From assembly GCA_041846495.1 (NCBI GenBank), contig JBGZEX010000049.1:1-33534 (forward strand): 33,534 bases of DNA. The letters are read 5' to 3'. Both the position numbers and the translations under genes were made by a program. Each line of letters starts with the position of its first letter. The first letter of the stretch is position 1. Below the pieces are notes generated by a model. It ran no database searches, was not told where the DNA came from, and saw nothing but the letters and a program-made list of their open reading frames with translations. The DNA is from JBGZEX01 sp041846495. Lineage in GTDB: Bacteria > Bacteroidota > Bacteroidia > Bacteroidales > Marinifilaceae. Shown here in pieces: positions 8,347 to 16,418 of this stretch.

Positions 8347-9589
8347 TCTTATCCTGCAGTCTTAATAAAAACAACATTTCTTCAACACTATTCCCGGAAG
8401 CCACACCCGAAGATTTTAAAAGCTCGGAGGTATTTTCACCTATTTCGCTTTTGACAAAATAGCCTTCGTGGGAGAAATTCAAATATTTAATCACTTTAAA
8501 AGCCGTAAAATTATTAAAAAAACGGGCAATACAATTTTCCGGAGTAGAAGAATTTCCGCGAACCTCGGAAAATACTTCAAGGTAATTTTCCTTTAAAAGA
8601 TAATCCCTCAACGAAGGATGAAGCCGGAGCATCCACTCCTTCAAATCCTTTTCATTCATTTGAAAAGCAAGCGGCAAATCCTCGTGGAATTTTTTAAGTT
8701 CGCAAAAAGCCTCGAAACTATATACTTCGAAACATCCCCCGTCGGCAATTATGGTTTTCAGAGCCTTCCCCGTCCCGAAAGGCGTACGATCGGACAAGCG
8801 CGAAGAAGGATAAACCGCCGTTCGGTTTAAATTCCCGTACCTCCCGGTGGCAACCATCTTCTGCACAAAATAAAAATCCTCTCCCGCCTGTTTACGGTTC
8901 ATCCCTCCCTGAGCGGCATAATCCCGAGCTCTTACCGCAAAAGCGGAACCTATGCCGTAATAAGCCCCCGGATGCCCGGCATACTTCAATGCATGCCTGT
9001 AATATCTCATATAAAGCTCGTACTTCACAACGGCATTCCGCACCTCCGGACTGCACGAATCCAAACGATGTTCGAAATAAACGGAAGCCCCCGCCCAATT
9101 CCCGTTTCCAAAAAAATCTCTTACGGATGAAATATAATTCTTTTCAACCAAAGTATCGGCATCCAAAGACAATATGAGTCCGTCGGGATGAGAGAAACGG
9201 GCGAAAACGGCGATCCCCATATCCATCCCTATCTTACGGGCCGCTCCTACACCGGAGAACTTCCCCGGCAAATCGAATGCCTCTACAACGATATACTCCA
9301 TAACGGAAGACGCCCTTCCGTCCCCGGCCGAGGAGAGAAACCGACGAATTCCGGCCGCAAGATTTCTATTCCGCCGCTTAACCGCCTCGCTGCAATCCGC
9401 AGCATGATTGCAAACCACAATAACTCCTACGGATATATCCGGTACGGAAGCCTCCCCAAGAGAAGTCAAGGTTTCGAAAATAAGGTCGTCGTCGAAGACC
9501 GGTATGACGACAATCATATCCTTAAAACTATCGAAACCCGTCCCGTAACGGAGGTCTTGCCTGTCGATATAATATTTCAATATATCCAT
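8333..9589 (-). CDS. Family 2 glycosyltransferase
   Basis: 418 aa, soluble, GT-A fold. A Rossmann-like start (MIVVIPVFDDDLIFETLTSL, residues 25-44) is followed by the metal-binding D-A-D of LSLDADTLV (about 162-170) and the acceptor/base motif GEDFYFVQKM (about 257-266). It therefore looks catalytically competent, in contrast to the broken GT2 gene nearby. The C-terminal 130 residues are helical and not recognised. The ATG at 9589 abuts the T-run of a terminator (9590-9617). Another in-frame ATG at 9517 starts right at the GT fold, so the true start could be there. It overlaps the SRPBCC gene by 14 bp. The substrate is unknown. Confidence 0.85.
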   Translation of the reverse strand: MDILKYYIDRQDLRYGTGFDSFKDMIVVIPVFDDDLIFETLTSLGEASVPDISVGVIVVCNHAADCSEAVKRRNRNLAAGIRRFLSSAGDGRASSVMEYIVVEAFDLPGKFSGVGAARKIGMDMGIAVFARFSHPDGLILSLDADTLVEKNYISSVRDFFGNGNWAGASVYFEHRLDSCSPEVRNAVVKYELYMRYYRHALKYAGHPGAYYGIGSAFAVRARDYAAQGGMNRKQAGEDFYFVQKMVATGRYGNLNRTAVYPSSRLSDRTPFGTGKALKTIIADGGCFEVYSFEAFCELKKFHEDLPLAFQMNEKDLKEWMLRLHPSLRDYLLKENYLEVFSEVRGNSSTPENCIARFFNNFTAFKVIKYLNFSHEGYFVKSEIGENTSELLKSSGVASGNSVEEMLFLLRLQDKNEKF

Positions 9590-9617
9590 AAAAAAAGGTG
9601 CCCGATTCAGACACCTT
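9590..9617 (-). terminator. Rho-independent terminator after ompH
   Basis: On the minus strand AAGGTG (9617-9612) pairs with CACCTT (9600-9595), extendable by three pairs that include two G-U wobbles, and is followed directly by a run of seven T. It lies 21 bases after the OmpH stop. The T-run touches the start codon of the downstream glycosyltransferase. Confidence 0.85.
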
Positions 9618-9637
9618 CGATTATATTATCCTGAAAT

Positions 9638-10240
9638 TTATTCTTTCTGCTTATCGTAATCCTTATTCAACTCTTCGAGAAGTTTCGAGGTAATATCGAA
9701 TCCGTCCTTAGCGAAAAGCACATTTCCTCCCAAAGTAGTGCTCAATATGATATCATATCCCATCTCTTTATTAAATTCTTTGAGACAGGAAGTTATCTTA
9801 TCGAACAATTTTTTATTCAAATCGGCCTGTTCGTTCATCATTTGATTGGTCATATCCTGCTGCAATTGCTGCAATTTCTGCTGCTTCAGCAAAATAGCAT
9901 CCCTGGCAGCCTCCGCCCTCTCGCGGGATAAGAAACCGTTATTTTCCAACTTCCTCTGAAATTCCCGCATTTCTCCATCCAAACTCTTGGCTTTTTGATT
10001 CAATTCCGTACGGCGATTCTCCTGTTTTTTCAAAAAAGCTTCGTTCAACTCTATGGAAAGTTTATAATTCATCAGCAAGGTATCCGTATTCACATATACA
10101 ACGGAAACTTCCTTGTTGGCACGCACCGGTTCGGAAATTTGTTCCCGTACGTCCCGAGGCTTATCGTTAAAAAACAACACATAAAGAATAATCAAAGCAA
10201 TTGCAAAAACGACATTCAATACAAATGAAAAATTTTTCAT
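9638..10240 (-). CDS. OmpH/Skp family periplasmic chaperone
   Basis: 200 aa. An uncleaved-looking N-terminal hydrophobic segment (about 5-24, FVLNVVFAIALIILYVLFF) anchors the protein. The strand VSVVYVNTDTLLMNYKLS (about 45-62) is the typical OmpH opening. A long Gln/Lys/Glu-rich coiled coil follows (about 65-150), and the end DIILSTTLGGNVLFAKDGFD is characteristic of Skp/OmpH proteins. Skp homologues hold outer-membrane proteins in the periplasm. A membrane-anchored form is common in Bacteroidota. The gene is monocistronic, with a candidate promoter at 10290-10316 and a terminator right after it. Confidence 0.9.
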   Translation of the reverse strand: MKNFSFVLNVVFAIALIILYVLFFNDKPRDVREQISEPVRANKEVSVVYVNTDTLLMNYKLSIELNEAFLKKQENRRTELNQKAKSLDGEMREFQRKLENNGFLSRERAEAARDAILLKQQKLQQLQQDMTNQMMNEQADLNKKLFDKITSCLKEFNKEMGYDIILSTTLGGNVLFAKDGFDITSKLLEELNKDYDKQKE

Positions 10241-10289
10241 ATTCTAAATTTTACAATAACGATAATAATACCGCAATACGATTAGTTTG

Positions 10290-10316
10290 CAAATATATGG
10301 TTTATCTTTATTCAAA
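10290..10316 (-). promoter_or_regulatory. Candidate promoter of the OmpH gene
   Basis: Minus strand: TTTG (10316-10313), 15 bases, then TATATTTG (10297-10290), matching the -33/-7 boxes of Bacteroidota but with a shorter spacer than usual (about 19-20). It lies about 50 bases before the ATG. Confidence 0.4.
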
Positions 10317-10470
10317 TAACATATTTTCCCGTTTTTTTATTATTGCAATAGAGTTTTAACAACATTCTTTCGAATCTTCCCCCTTTTCAAAGGGCATAAA
10401 AAATATATTGAAAATATAAAAACGATTTCATATTATTCGATTAAATTCTTTTTCTGAAAATTCCGATTCA

Positions 10471-11556
10471 TCATTCCCACCTATCTTTGGAAAAGACTCC
10501 ATACAGCCAATATCGGAAATCGAAAAAAAATCCCATAAAGCCTACGATAAGCGAAGGAAAAAACAATTTTTTTTCTTTCATCTTGAAAGCAAAAATATTA
10601 AAGATGCCGATATTCACTGACAATATCCCCAAAAAACATCCTAAAAACACCAAATCCCCGCTACGAAAAACAAAAGAAAATATAAGCAACAAAGCCATTA
10701 ATCCGATAAAAATATCGTATGGAGAAAAAAGCATCGAACGGAGCCACCCCGCTTTTTTCCGCTTCGCATAGCGATATGAAACTTCCTCCCACCATGATTT
10801 CTTATCGTCGGATTCGATACGAATATGAGTTTCGGGATCTTTCGATACCAAAAGTCTTCCCCCGGATTTTCGAATTTTCACCAAAATATCGGTATCGTAT
10901 CCCAAATAAGTTTGACTGTTTCCGGAAAATCCTTTCACCGACATATAAGCTTATTTTCTGAATCCCATATTTTGAATATTTCCCATATAAGCAATTGCCA
11001 TACGGTTACGTAAAGATAAGAAGCGTCGAAGTCGGAAATAACGTTTCCAACGCAGTTCTCCGTATTCCGCTCCATAATTGGAATAGCCGATGACGGCTTC
11101 GGCTTTTTCCAAATAAGAAGCCATACGAGCTACCCAATATTCCGACACCGGCCGGGCTTCGGGGGTCGTAAATAAAAGCAAATCGTTTTTAGCCGCCAAT
11201 ATGCCGATATTCATACTTATTTTTTTGGTAGACCGGAATTTAGCATCGGGGCTTATTTCGGTAGTCTTGAGATGGGGATAAGATTTTTTCAGTTCGGATA
11301 GAATTTCCGCCGTTTTTTCATCCGAATTTTCATTGACGACAATCACTTCATAATCGGAATGTTTCTGAGCAAGCAAAGTCGGGAGATTGCGCACGAGCGC
11401 CTCCGATGCATTATTAACCGTCATTATTACGGAGACTCCTTCGGAAGCATATCCGGAATTCGAAGATTTAAACACAAAATACAAACGACATATAATAAAC
11501 GACAAACACCCTCCCGACAATATTGACATCAGCACTACGAACACATCCATCTCCAT
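10471..11556 (-). pseudogene. Family 2 glycosyltransferase interrupted by an in-frame TAA
   Basis: Two same-frame pieces of one protein. The first has 201 codons from ATG 11556 and ends at TAA (10953-10951). The frame then continues without shift for 159 more codons to TGA at 10471. Together they make a normal Bacteroidota GT2 of about 361 residues: an N-terminal membrane helix (about 5-29), a GT-A domain (about 40-290) and three C-terminal membrane helices. The stop falls in the conserved stretch NMGFRK-stop-AYMSVKGF, where relatives usually carry a small or polar residue such as Ser; TCA to TAA would need one change. The first DxD motif is also gone (FTTPEARP where FTDADCxP is usual). Pseudogene is the likeliest reading. 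A sequencing error or a second start at 10944 remains possible. Confidence 0.82.
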
Positions 11557-11588
11557 AAAAACGGCTTATTAAAATTCCATTATTCTTG

Positions 11589-11596
11589 CAAATATA
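11589..11596 (-). promoter_or_regulatory. Candidate -7 box of the broken glycosyltransferase
   Basis: Minus-strand TATATTTG (TAnnTTTG) ends 32 bases before the ATG at 11556, in the divergent gap with mpl. No clear -33 box is visible. Confidence 0.35.
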
Positions 11597-11657
11597 CCTA
11601 ATATTTATCCGGAAATTGATATTTTCATATAATTTTACGACGTATAAATTTTCCGAT

Positions 11658-13013
11658 ATGAAAATACATTTTATAGCCATTGGAGGGAGCGCAATGCATA
11701 ATTTAGCCATTGCCTTAAAACGAAAAGGACACGAAGTAAGCGGTTCGGACGACGAAATATTCGAACCTTCGAAAAGCAGATTGGCGGCAGAAGGAATCCT
11801 GCCTCCCGCATGGGGATGGTTCCCGGATAAAATCGCCGAAGACCTCGATGCGGTCATTCTCGGAATGCATGCCCGAGAAGATAATCCGGAGCTTATCGCC
11901 GCCCTCGATGCCGGAATAAAAATATACAGCTATCCGGAATACCTGTACGAACAAACCAAAAACAAAACCCGAATTGTAGTCGGAGGAAGTCACGGAAAAA
12001 CCACGGTAACTTCCATAATCATGCACGTATTGGAAAAAAACGGGAGGAAGTTCGACTATATGGCCGGAGCCGGGGTAAGAGGATTCGACACCATGGTCCG
12101 TTTGGAAGAAACCAACCCCATAGCCGTATTCGAAGGAGACGAATACTTGTCTTCCGCCATAGACCGGCGTCCTAAATTCCACCATTACCGCCCTCATATC
12201 GCAATACTTACAGGAATCGCCTGGGATCATATCAATGTTTTTCCCACATTTGAAAACTACGTGGAACAATTCAAAATTTTCATCGATAAAATAGAAGTCG
12301 GGGGAAAACTCATTTATTACAAACACGACCCGCATATACAAAAACTTCTGACTTCCGTACGTAAAGACATAAGTCTTATCGGATATGAAGAATTTCCCAA
12401 CAGAAAAACGGGCGACCTCCGCATCATCGAAAAAGGAGGCAATGTTCCCGTTTCCATTTTCGGGAAACATAATATGGAGAATCTCTCTGCCGCCTATTGG
12501 GCCTGTAAAGAAGCGGGCATAAGCGAAGAAGAATTCTTCGCAGCCGCAAGCAGTTTCAAAGGAGCCGACAAAAGATTGGAAAAAATTTTAGAATCCGGAA
12601 CTAACGAAGTCTTTATGGATTTCGCACATTCTCCCTCGAAACTCAAAGCCTCCATTGCCGCGCTGCGGGAGGAATTCCCCGGACACCGGATTATCGCATG
12701 TATGGAACTTCACACTTTCAGCAGTCTGAATGCCGATTTCCTGCCTACTTACCGAAATTCCATGCAAGAGGCCGATAGTGCTTACGTATATTATAATCCG
12801 GAAGTCATCAGCCGTAAAAAACTCCCGGATATTTCGACGGAAAAAGTGAAAAAAGGATTCAACCGCAAAGACCTGCATGTATACACCGACAACAGACTCC
12901 TATTCGAAATGCTCGGCAAGGAGATTTACGAAAACGCCGTTTTGATATTCATGAGTTCCGGAAATTTCTCCGGAACGGACCTGCGCAGCAAAGCGAAAGA
13001 ACTCGTCGGTTAA
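11658..13013 (+). CDS. mpl: UDP-N-acetylmuramate:L-Ala-gamma-D-Glu-meso-DAP ligase
   Basis: 451 aa from the ATG at 11658, close to the size of E. coli Mpl. The N-terminal MKIHFIAIGGSAMHNLAIAL is the nucleotide-sugar binding start typical of Mpl and MurC. The ATP-binding loop is GGSHGKTT (residues 109-116), followed by the Mur-ligase central motifs (FEGDEYLSSAIDRRPKFHHY, then AWDHINVFPTFENY) and a C-terminal domain with DFAHSPSK. Mpl joins recycled murein tripeptide to UDP-MurNAc in the cytoplasm, so this cell recycles peptidoglycan with meso-DAP peptides. A longer frame upstream (from 11586) lacks any family match. The 3' end overlaps the convergent TPR gene by four bases. Confidence 0.94.
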   Translation: MKIHFIAIGGSAMHNLAIALKRKGHEVSGSDDEIFEPSKSRLAAEGILPPAWGWFPDKIAEDLDAVILGMHAREDNPELIAALDAGIKIYSYPEYLYEQTKNKTRIVVGGSHGKTTVTSIIMHVLEKNGRKFDYMAGAGVRGFDTMVRLEETNPIAVFEGDEYLSSAIDRRPKFHHYRPHIAILTGIAWDHINVFPTFENYVEQFKIFIDKIEVGGKLIYYKHDPHIQKLLTSVRKDISLIGYEEFPNRKTGDLRIIEKGGNVPVSIFGKHNMENLSAAYWACKEAGISEEEFFAAASSFKGADKRLEKILESGTNEVFMDFAHSPSKLKASIAALREEFPGHRIIACMELHTFSSLNADFLPTYRNSMQEADSAYVYYNPEVISRKKLPDISTEKVKKGFNRKDLHVYTDNRLLFEMLGKEIYENAVLIFMSSGNFSGTDLRSKAKELVG

Positions 13014-14965
13014 TCCATTTTGCAATAACGTTTCAGAATATTATACGACTCGGAAATACCCAATTCGCCGGCCTTACTCAAATCCAATCCCGCAACGGCC
13101 TTTTCTCCCTTGTATATATAAAGCAAACCCCTGTTAAAATAAGCTTCCGCAAAAGCAGGATCTATGGAAATCACCCGGGAATAAAGCGCTATGGCCTTTT
13201 CGATATCTTCTCCTTTGGCATATACGGTCGCCATATTGAAAAGTGCATATATGAAAGAGGAATCGATGGACAGACAATGCTCGTAACCGCTCATGGCCTC
13301 CGAATAATCGATACGTCTGTTCTTCCCTTTACTGCCTACCACCTTAGTTTCGCTTCCTCCCTGTTGTTTCTCGATGTAATCGTACATAAGCACCTTCGCA
13401 TTAGCTGCATTGAAAACGGCAAGGAAATATTCGGGATGGGTCACCGCAACACTCTCGAAATCCGATATGGCTGCAGGAAATTCATTCTTATCGAGATGTA
13501 TCATACCTCTCAAAAATCTAAGGTTCACCCGGCCGTCGGCAAGGGGTTCTTTCGAATATTTTCGAATCAGGGAATTTGCAAGTTCCTCCGACATCTTTCC
13601 CGTTTTATTGGCAAATCCTATGGCCGGATTATAATTGTAGCGCTGATTGAAACTCATCGTATATTTATTATAATAACGCACGTTCCCCACACGTATCGAA
13701 TCCAAAGGATAATAACTTGCAAAGAATATGGTTTTCAAACGCACGATAACGTGCTTGTCCTGCACTCTTCCGTTTATCGCCTCGCGTATCCTGTCACGAG
13801 AAGCATTGATATCCACCAAACGCTGAAAACTTGCCGTAGTATCTACAAAGGCATTGACATCCCCGGCCTTCATACGTTTATAACGGCCCATGATTTCTTC
13901 GGCCTTCATCCTATCGGCAAAAGCAGCCTTGGACTCGTTCATATGCTCCCGTATGGAAGCCCTCACCATATAAGCCCGAACAAAATCGGGATACAATTTT
14001 ATGGATTCCGACACATCATTATAAGCCCCGACAACATCCTCTATTTTCAATTTTAAAAGCGCCCGGTTGAAATATACCAATATATTATCCGGATTCAAAT
14101 CGATCACCCGGTCGAGATCTGTAATAGCTCCAGTATAATCCCCTATTTCGGAACGGATTAAAGAGCGGTTATAATAAGCGAATATATAATTGGAATCCAA
14201 GCGGATTATCGTATCGTAATCCACTAACGCCTCCTTCACCTTCTTCATATCGTATAAGGCAATGGCCCGACTCATCAATACTTTAATATTTTCCGGCTTT
14301 ATTTTCAAAGCCCGGTTATAATCGTCGACAGCCTTGAAATAATCTTTGCGCTTATACCATAAATAGCCTCTCACCCCATAAGCATCGTCCGAAAAGGAAT
14401 TCAAAGAAATCGCCGAATTACAATCCAGCATCGCACCGTGTTCATCCTTCATTCTGTCCCGAAGCAAAGCCCGGTTGAGATAGGCGAACATCATTTTATC
14501 ATCTATGATCAAAGCCTTGGAATAATCCTTTTCAGCCTCTTCGTAACGTTCCATTTCGGTCCTGGCAATAGCCCTGTTGGCATAGGCATAAGCATTGTTG
14601 GGCTCTAACTCTATCGCTTTTTCGAAATCCCGAATAGACTCTTCAAAACGTTTAAGTTCCTTATAAGCTATTCCCCTGTACATATAGGCATAGAAATAAT
14701 TCGGACTTAATTTTATCGCCTCCGTACAATCGAGGACGGCTCCTTCAAAATCCTCCAAACTCAATTTGGCCACTCCTCTAAAGAAAAAAGGCTCCGGCAA
14801 ATAAGGCTTTATACGTATGATATTATTAAACTTATCGATTGCCTCCACATAATCGTCGAAAAACATGGCACTTTTCCCCATTTGCAATATATTATTCACA
14901 TCCCATTGTCCGAGACATAAAAGAGACGGGAAAAACAACAATCCTATAAGTATCGTTTTTTTCAT
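13010..14965 (-). CDS. Large secreted TPR-repeat protein
   Basis: 651 aa. A signal peptide (about 1-19, ending CLGQ) is followed by about ten tandem TPR units (about 25-370) of the canonical 34-residue form, for example AYANRAIARTEMERYEEAEK and ALLRDRMKDEHGAMLDCNSA. A non-TPR linker (about 370-480) contains a Tyr/Asn-rich piece, and three or four more TPRs occupy about 485-645. Such proteins are envelope scaffolds in Bacteroidota; no partner can be named from sequence. It is transcribed alone, overlapping the mpl 3' end by four bases, and the kelch-gene terminator lies just upstream of it. Confidence 0.88.
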   Translation of the reverse strand: MKKTILIGLLFFPSLLCLGQWDVNNILQMGKSAMFFDDYVEAIDKFNNIIRIKPYLPEPFFFRGVAKLSLEDFEGAVLDCTEAIKLSPNYFYAYMYRGIAYKELKRFEESIRDFEKAIELEPNNAYAYANRAIARTEMERYEEAEKDYSKALIIDDKMMFAYLNRALLRDRMKDEHGAMLDCNSAISLNSFSDDAYGVRGYLWYKRKDYFKAVDDYNRALKIKPENIKVLMSRAIALYDMKKVKEALVDYDTIIRLDSNYIFAYYNRSLIRSEIGDYTGAITDLDRVIDLNPDNILVYFNRALLKLKIEDVVGAYNDVSESIKLYPDFVRAYMVRASIREHMNESKAAFADRMKAEEIMGRYKRMKAGDVNAFVDTTASFQRLVDINASRDRIREAINGRVQDKHVIVRLKTIFFASYYPLDSIRVGNVRYYNKYTMSFNQRYNYNPAIGFANKTGKMSEELANSLIRKYSKEPLADGRVNLRFLRGMIHLDKNEFPAAISDFESVAVTHPEYFLAVFNAANAKVLMYDYIEKQQGGSETKVVGSKGKNRRIDYSEAMSGYEHCLSIDSSFIYALFNMATVYAKGEDIEKAIALYSRVISIDPAFAEAYFNRGLLYIYKGEKAVAGLDLSKAGELGISESYNILKRYCKMD

Positions 14966-14988
14966 TGCATCAGCGGTTATCGACGGCT

Positions 14989-15033
14989 AAAAAAATGAGG
15001 TTGTCCGCAAAGCCGTTGACTTGCCGGGCAACC
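14989..15033 (-). terminator. Rho-independent terminator after the kelch lipoprotein gene
   Basis: Minus strand: GGTTGCCCG (15033-15025) pairs with CGGACAACC (15007-14999) with one mismatch, then TCA and seven T (14995-14989). It is placed about 120 bases after the kelch stop and just before the TPR gene start at 14965, insulating the two. Confidence 0.7.
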
Positions 15034-15150
15034 CCCGAATATTCAAGAAGCATCTATTATGCAACCTGAAGAATGTTGTAACAAGACGAAATCGAACCAT
15101 GCAAACAATATTGCGAATCCGCAATTTTCATGCCATAGTTCCGCATTCGA

Positions 15151-16209
15151 TCAATATTTGGTTTTCATATCGTTTTCCACATCAGGCGTGAATTGCCATA
15201 AATCGGAAAAATGGCCGCGTTCCCGACTAATTCCGCCGAAACCGATATATCCGTAATCTCCCAAAGAAAATCCCACAGCTTGAAACCTCTCGTAAGAAGA
15301 AAAATAAGAACATCTTTTCCACCTATCGATACGGGCATCATACTCCCAGCAACTGCGTAAAAGCCTGTCTGTCAAACTATTGAACCCACTCACGATATAA
15401 GCTTTTCGAGAGCCTTCCGAAGTTTTGGCAAGAAAACAAGACGTATAAGCCCGGGGAATTTCCCCATAGTCGTCATCGAAAGATTCCTTTTCATTAAAAT
15501 TCACCAGAGGATGCAGTTTTTTCCATTCGTTTTTTGCAGGCTCATAGGAAATCATATCCAAAGCCAATTTCCCATTAGATTCTCCCGTACATATATAAGC
15601 CTTATTCTCCAACACAAAAGCGATTCCTCCCCTGCGCGGATCTCCGGGGAAGCCCTCCAATTTCTCCCAACCTTTACCTTCGGCATAAGTCCAAAAATCC
15701 TTCAAATCCCTATTTCGACGATCGAAGCCACAACCGACATAGCCTTTACCGTTAAGAGCAAAAGCCAAAGCATCGCCCCGTGCCGCACCAGGAAAGTCCT
15801 CTATTTTAGCCCATTGCGGTTCAGCAGCCGGATCGAAACGATAAAAGTCCGTAAAAAATACAAATTCTTTAGAATAGTTTTCGGGTTGATATCCTCCCCC
15901 TATATAAGCCTTTCCGTCGAGTACGAAAGCCACCGCCCCCATCCGTTTCTCTCCGGGGAAATTTTCGACCTTCGTCCAAACTCCGTCCGCATAAGACCAA
16001 AAATCGTTAAGTTCTTGCAAATCCTTGTCTATACCTAAGCCCACATAAGCTTTCGTACCTATGGTAAAAGAGACTGCTCCGGAACGCTCGACAGCTTCGG
16101 AAGCCACCATTTTGGTCCAATTCCCGTATATCCGAACGTCATCCGAGTGTTCGCAAGCTGCAGACAAAAGGGCAAAAACGACAATGCCAAATAAAAAAAG
16201 CTTTCTCAT
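15151..16209 (-). CDS. Kelch-repeat-type lipoprotein
   Basis: 352 aa from ATG 16209; a TTG two codons upstream is not needed. A lipoprotein signal (hydrophobic FGIVVFALL, lipobox LSAAC, Cys near residue 19) is followed by about six beta-propeller blades. Each has the kelch-like pattern 'AVSF.IG.KAYVGLG' then 'DFW.Y....W.K...FPG' (repeats near residues 43, 95, 148, 195, 260 and 310). The protein is probably membrane-anchored. Similar Bacteroidota propellers are common with no assigned ligand. It is monocistronic, with a good promoter (16250-16280) whose spacer is a perfect dyad and a terminator at 14989-15033. Confidence 0.87.
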   Translation of the reverse strand: MRKLFLFGIVVFALLSAACEHSDDVRIYGNWTKMVASEAVERSGAVSFTIGTKAYVGLGIDKDLQELNDFWSYADGVWTKVENFPGEKRMGAVAFVLDGKAYIGGGYQPENYSKEFVFFTDFYRFDPAAEPQWAKIEDFPGAARGDALAFALNGKGYVGCGFDRRNRDLKDFWTYAEGKGWEKLEGFPGDPRRGGIAFVLENKAYICTGESNGKLALDMISYEPAKNEWKKLHPLVNFNEKESFDDDYGEIPRAYTSCFLAKTSEGSRKAYIVSGFNSLTDRLLRSCWEYDARIDRWKRCSYFSSYERFQAVGFSLGDYGYIGFGGISRERGHFSDLWQFTPDVENDMKTKY

Positions 16210-16249
16210 AAACAATAAATTATTTTCTCATTCAATGCATAATGCTTTG

Positions 16250-16280
16250 CAAAGCTACGCAAATTATAATAATTTGCAAT
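16250..16280 (-). promoter_or_regulatory. Promoter of the kelch lipoprotein gene
   Basis: Minus strand: ATTG (16280-16277, near the -33 TTTG), a 19-base spacer, then TAGCTTTG (16257-16250), an exact TAnnTTTG. The box lies 40 bases before the ATG. Box match and spacing are both good. Confidence 0.55.
16259..16277. promoter_or_regulatory. Perfect 19-bp dyad, candidate operator
   Basis: GCAAATTAT-A-ATAATTTGC: two 9-base arms that are exact reverse complements around one central base. It fills the spacer between the -33 and -7 boxes of the kelch gene promoter, a natural place for a dimeric repressor. It is also 140 bases upstream of the divergent DUF4270 gene. Confidence 0.5.
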
Positions 16281-16384
16281 ACCGACATAACCTAAAAAAT
16301 AAAATTCCGAACGGAATATTCAACTTCCCCGGCTTTCCATTCTAAAAAAAAATGCCGTAATTAGAGTATTTAACGAAAAAACCT

Positions 16385-16392
16385 TACCTTCG
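16385..16392 (+). promoter_or_regulatory. Possible -7 box of the DUF4270 operon
   Basis: TACCTTCG differs from TAnnTTTG at one position and ends 26 bases before the ATG at 16419. No clear -33 box is seen. Confidence 0.25.
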
Positions 16393-16418
16393 CAAATCGA
16401 AATTTAATTGCAATAACG

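Noticed and set aside
11586..11657. Upstream extension of mpl
   Set aside because: The extra 24 residues have no family match and lie in the divergent promoter gap. Mpl starts at MKIHFIAIGG.
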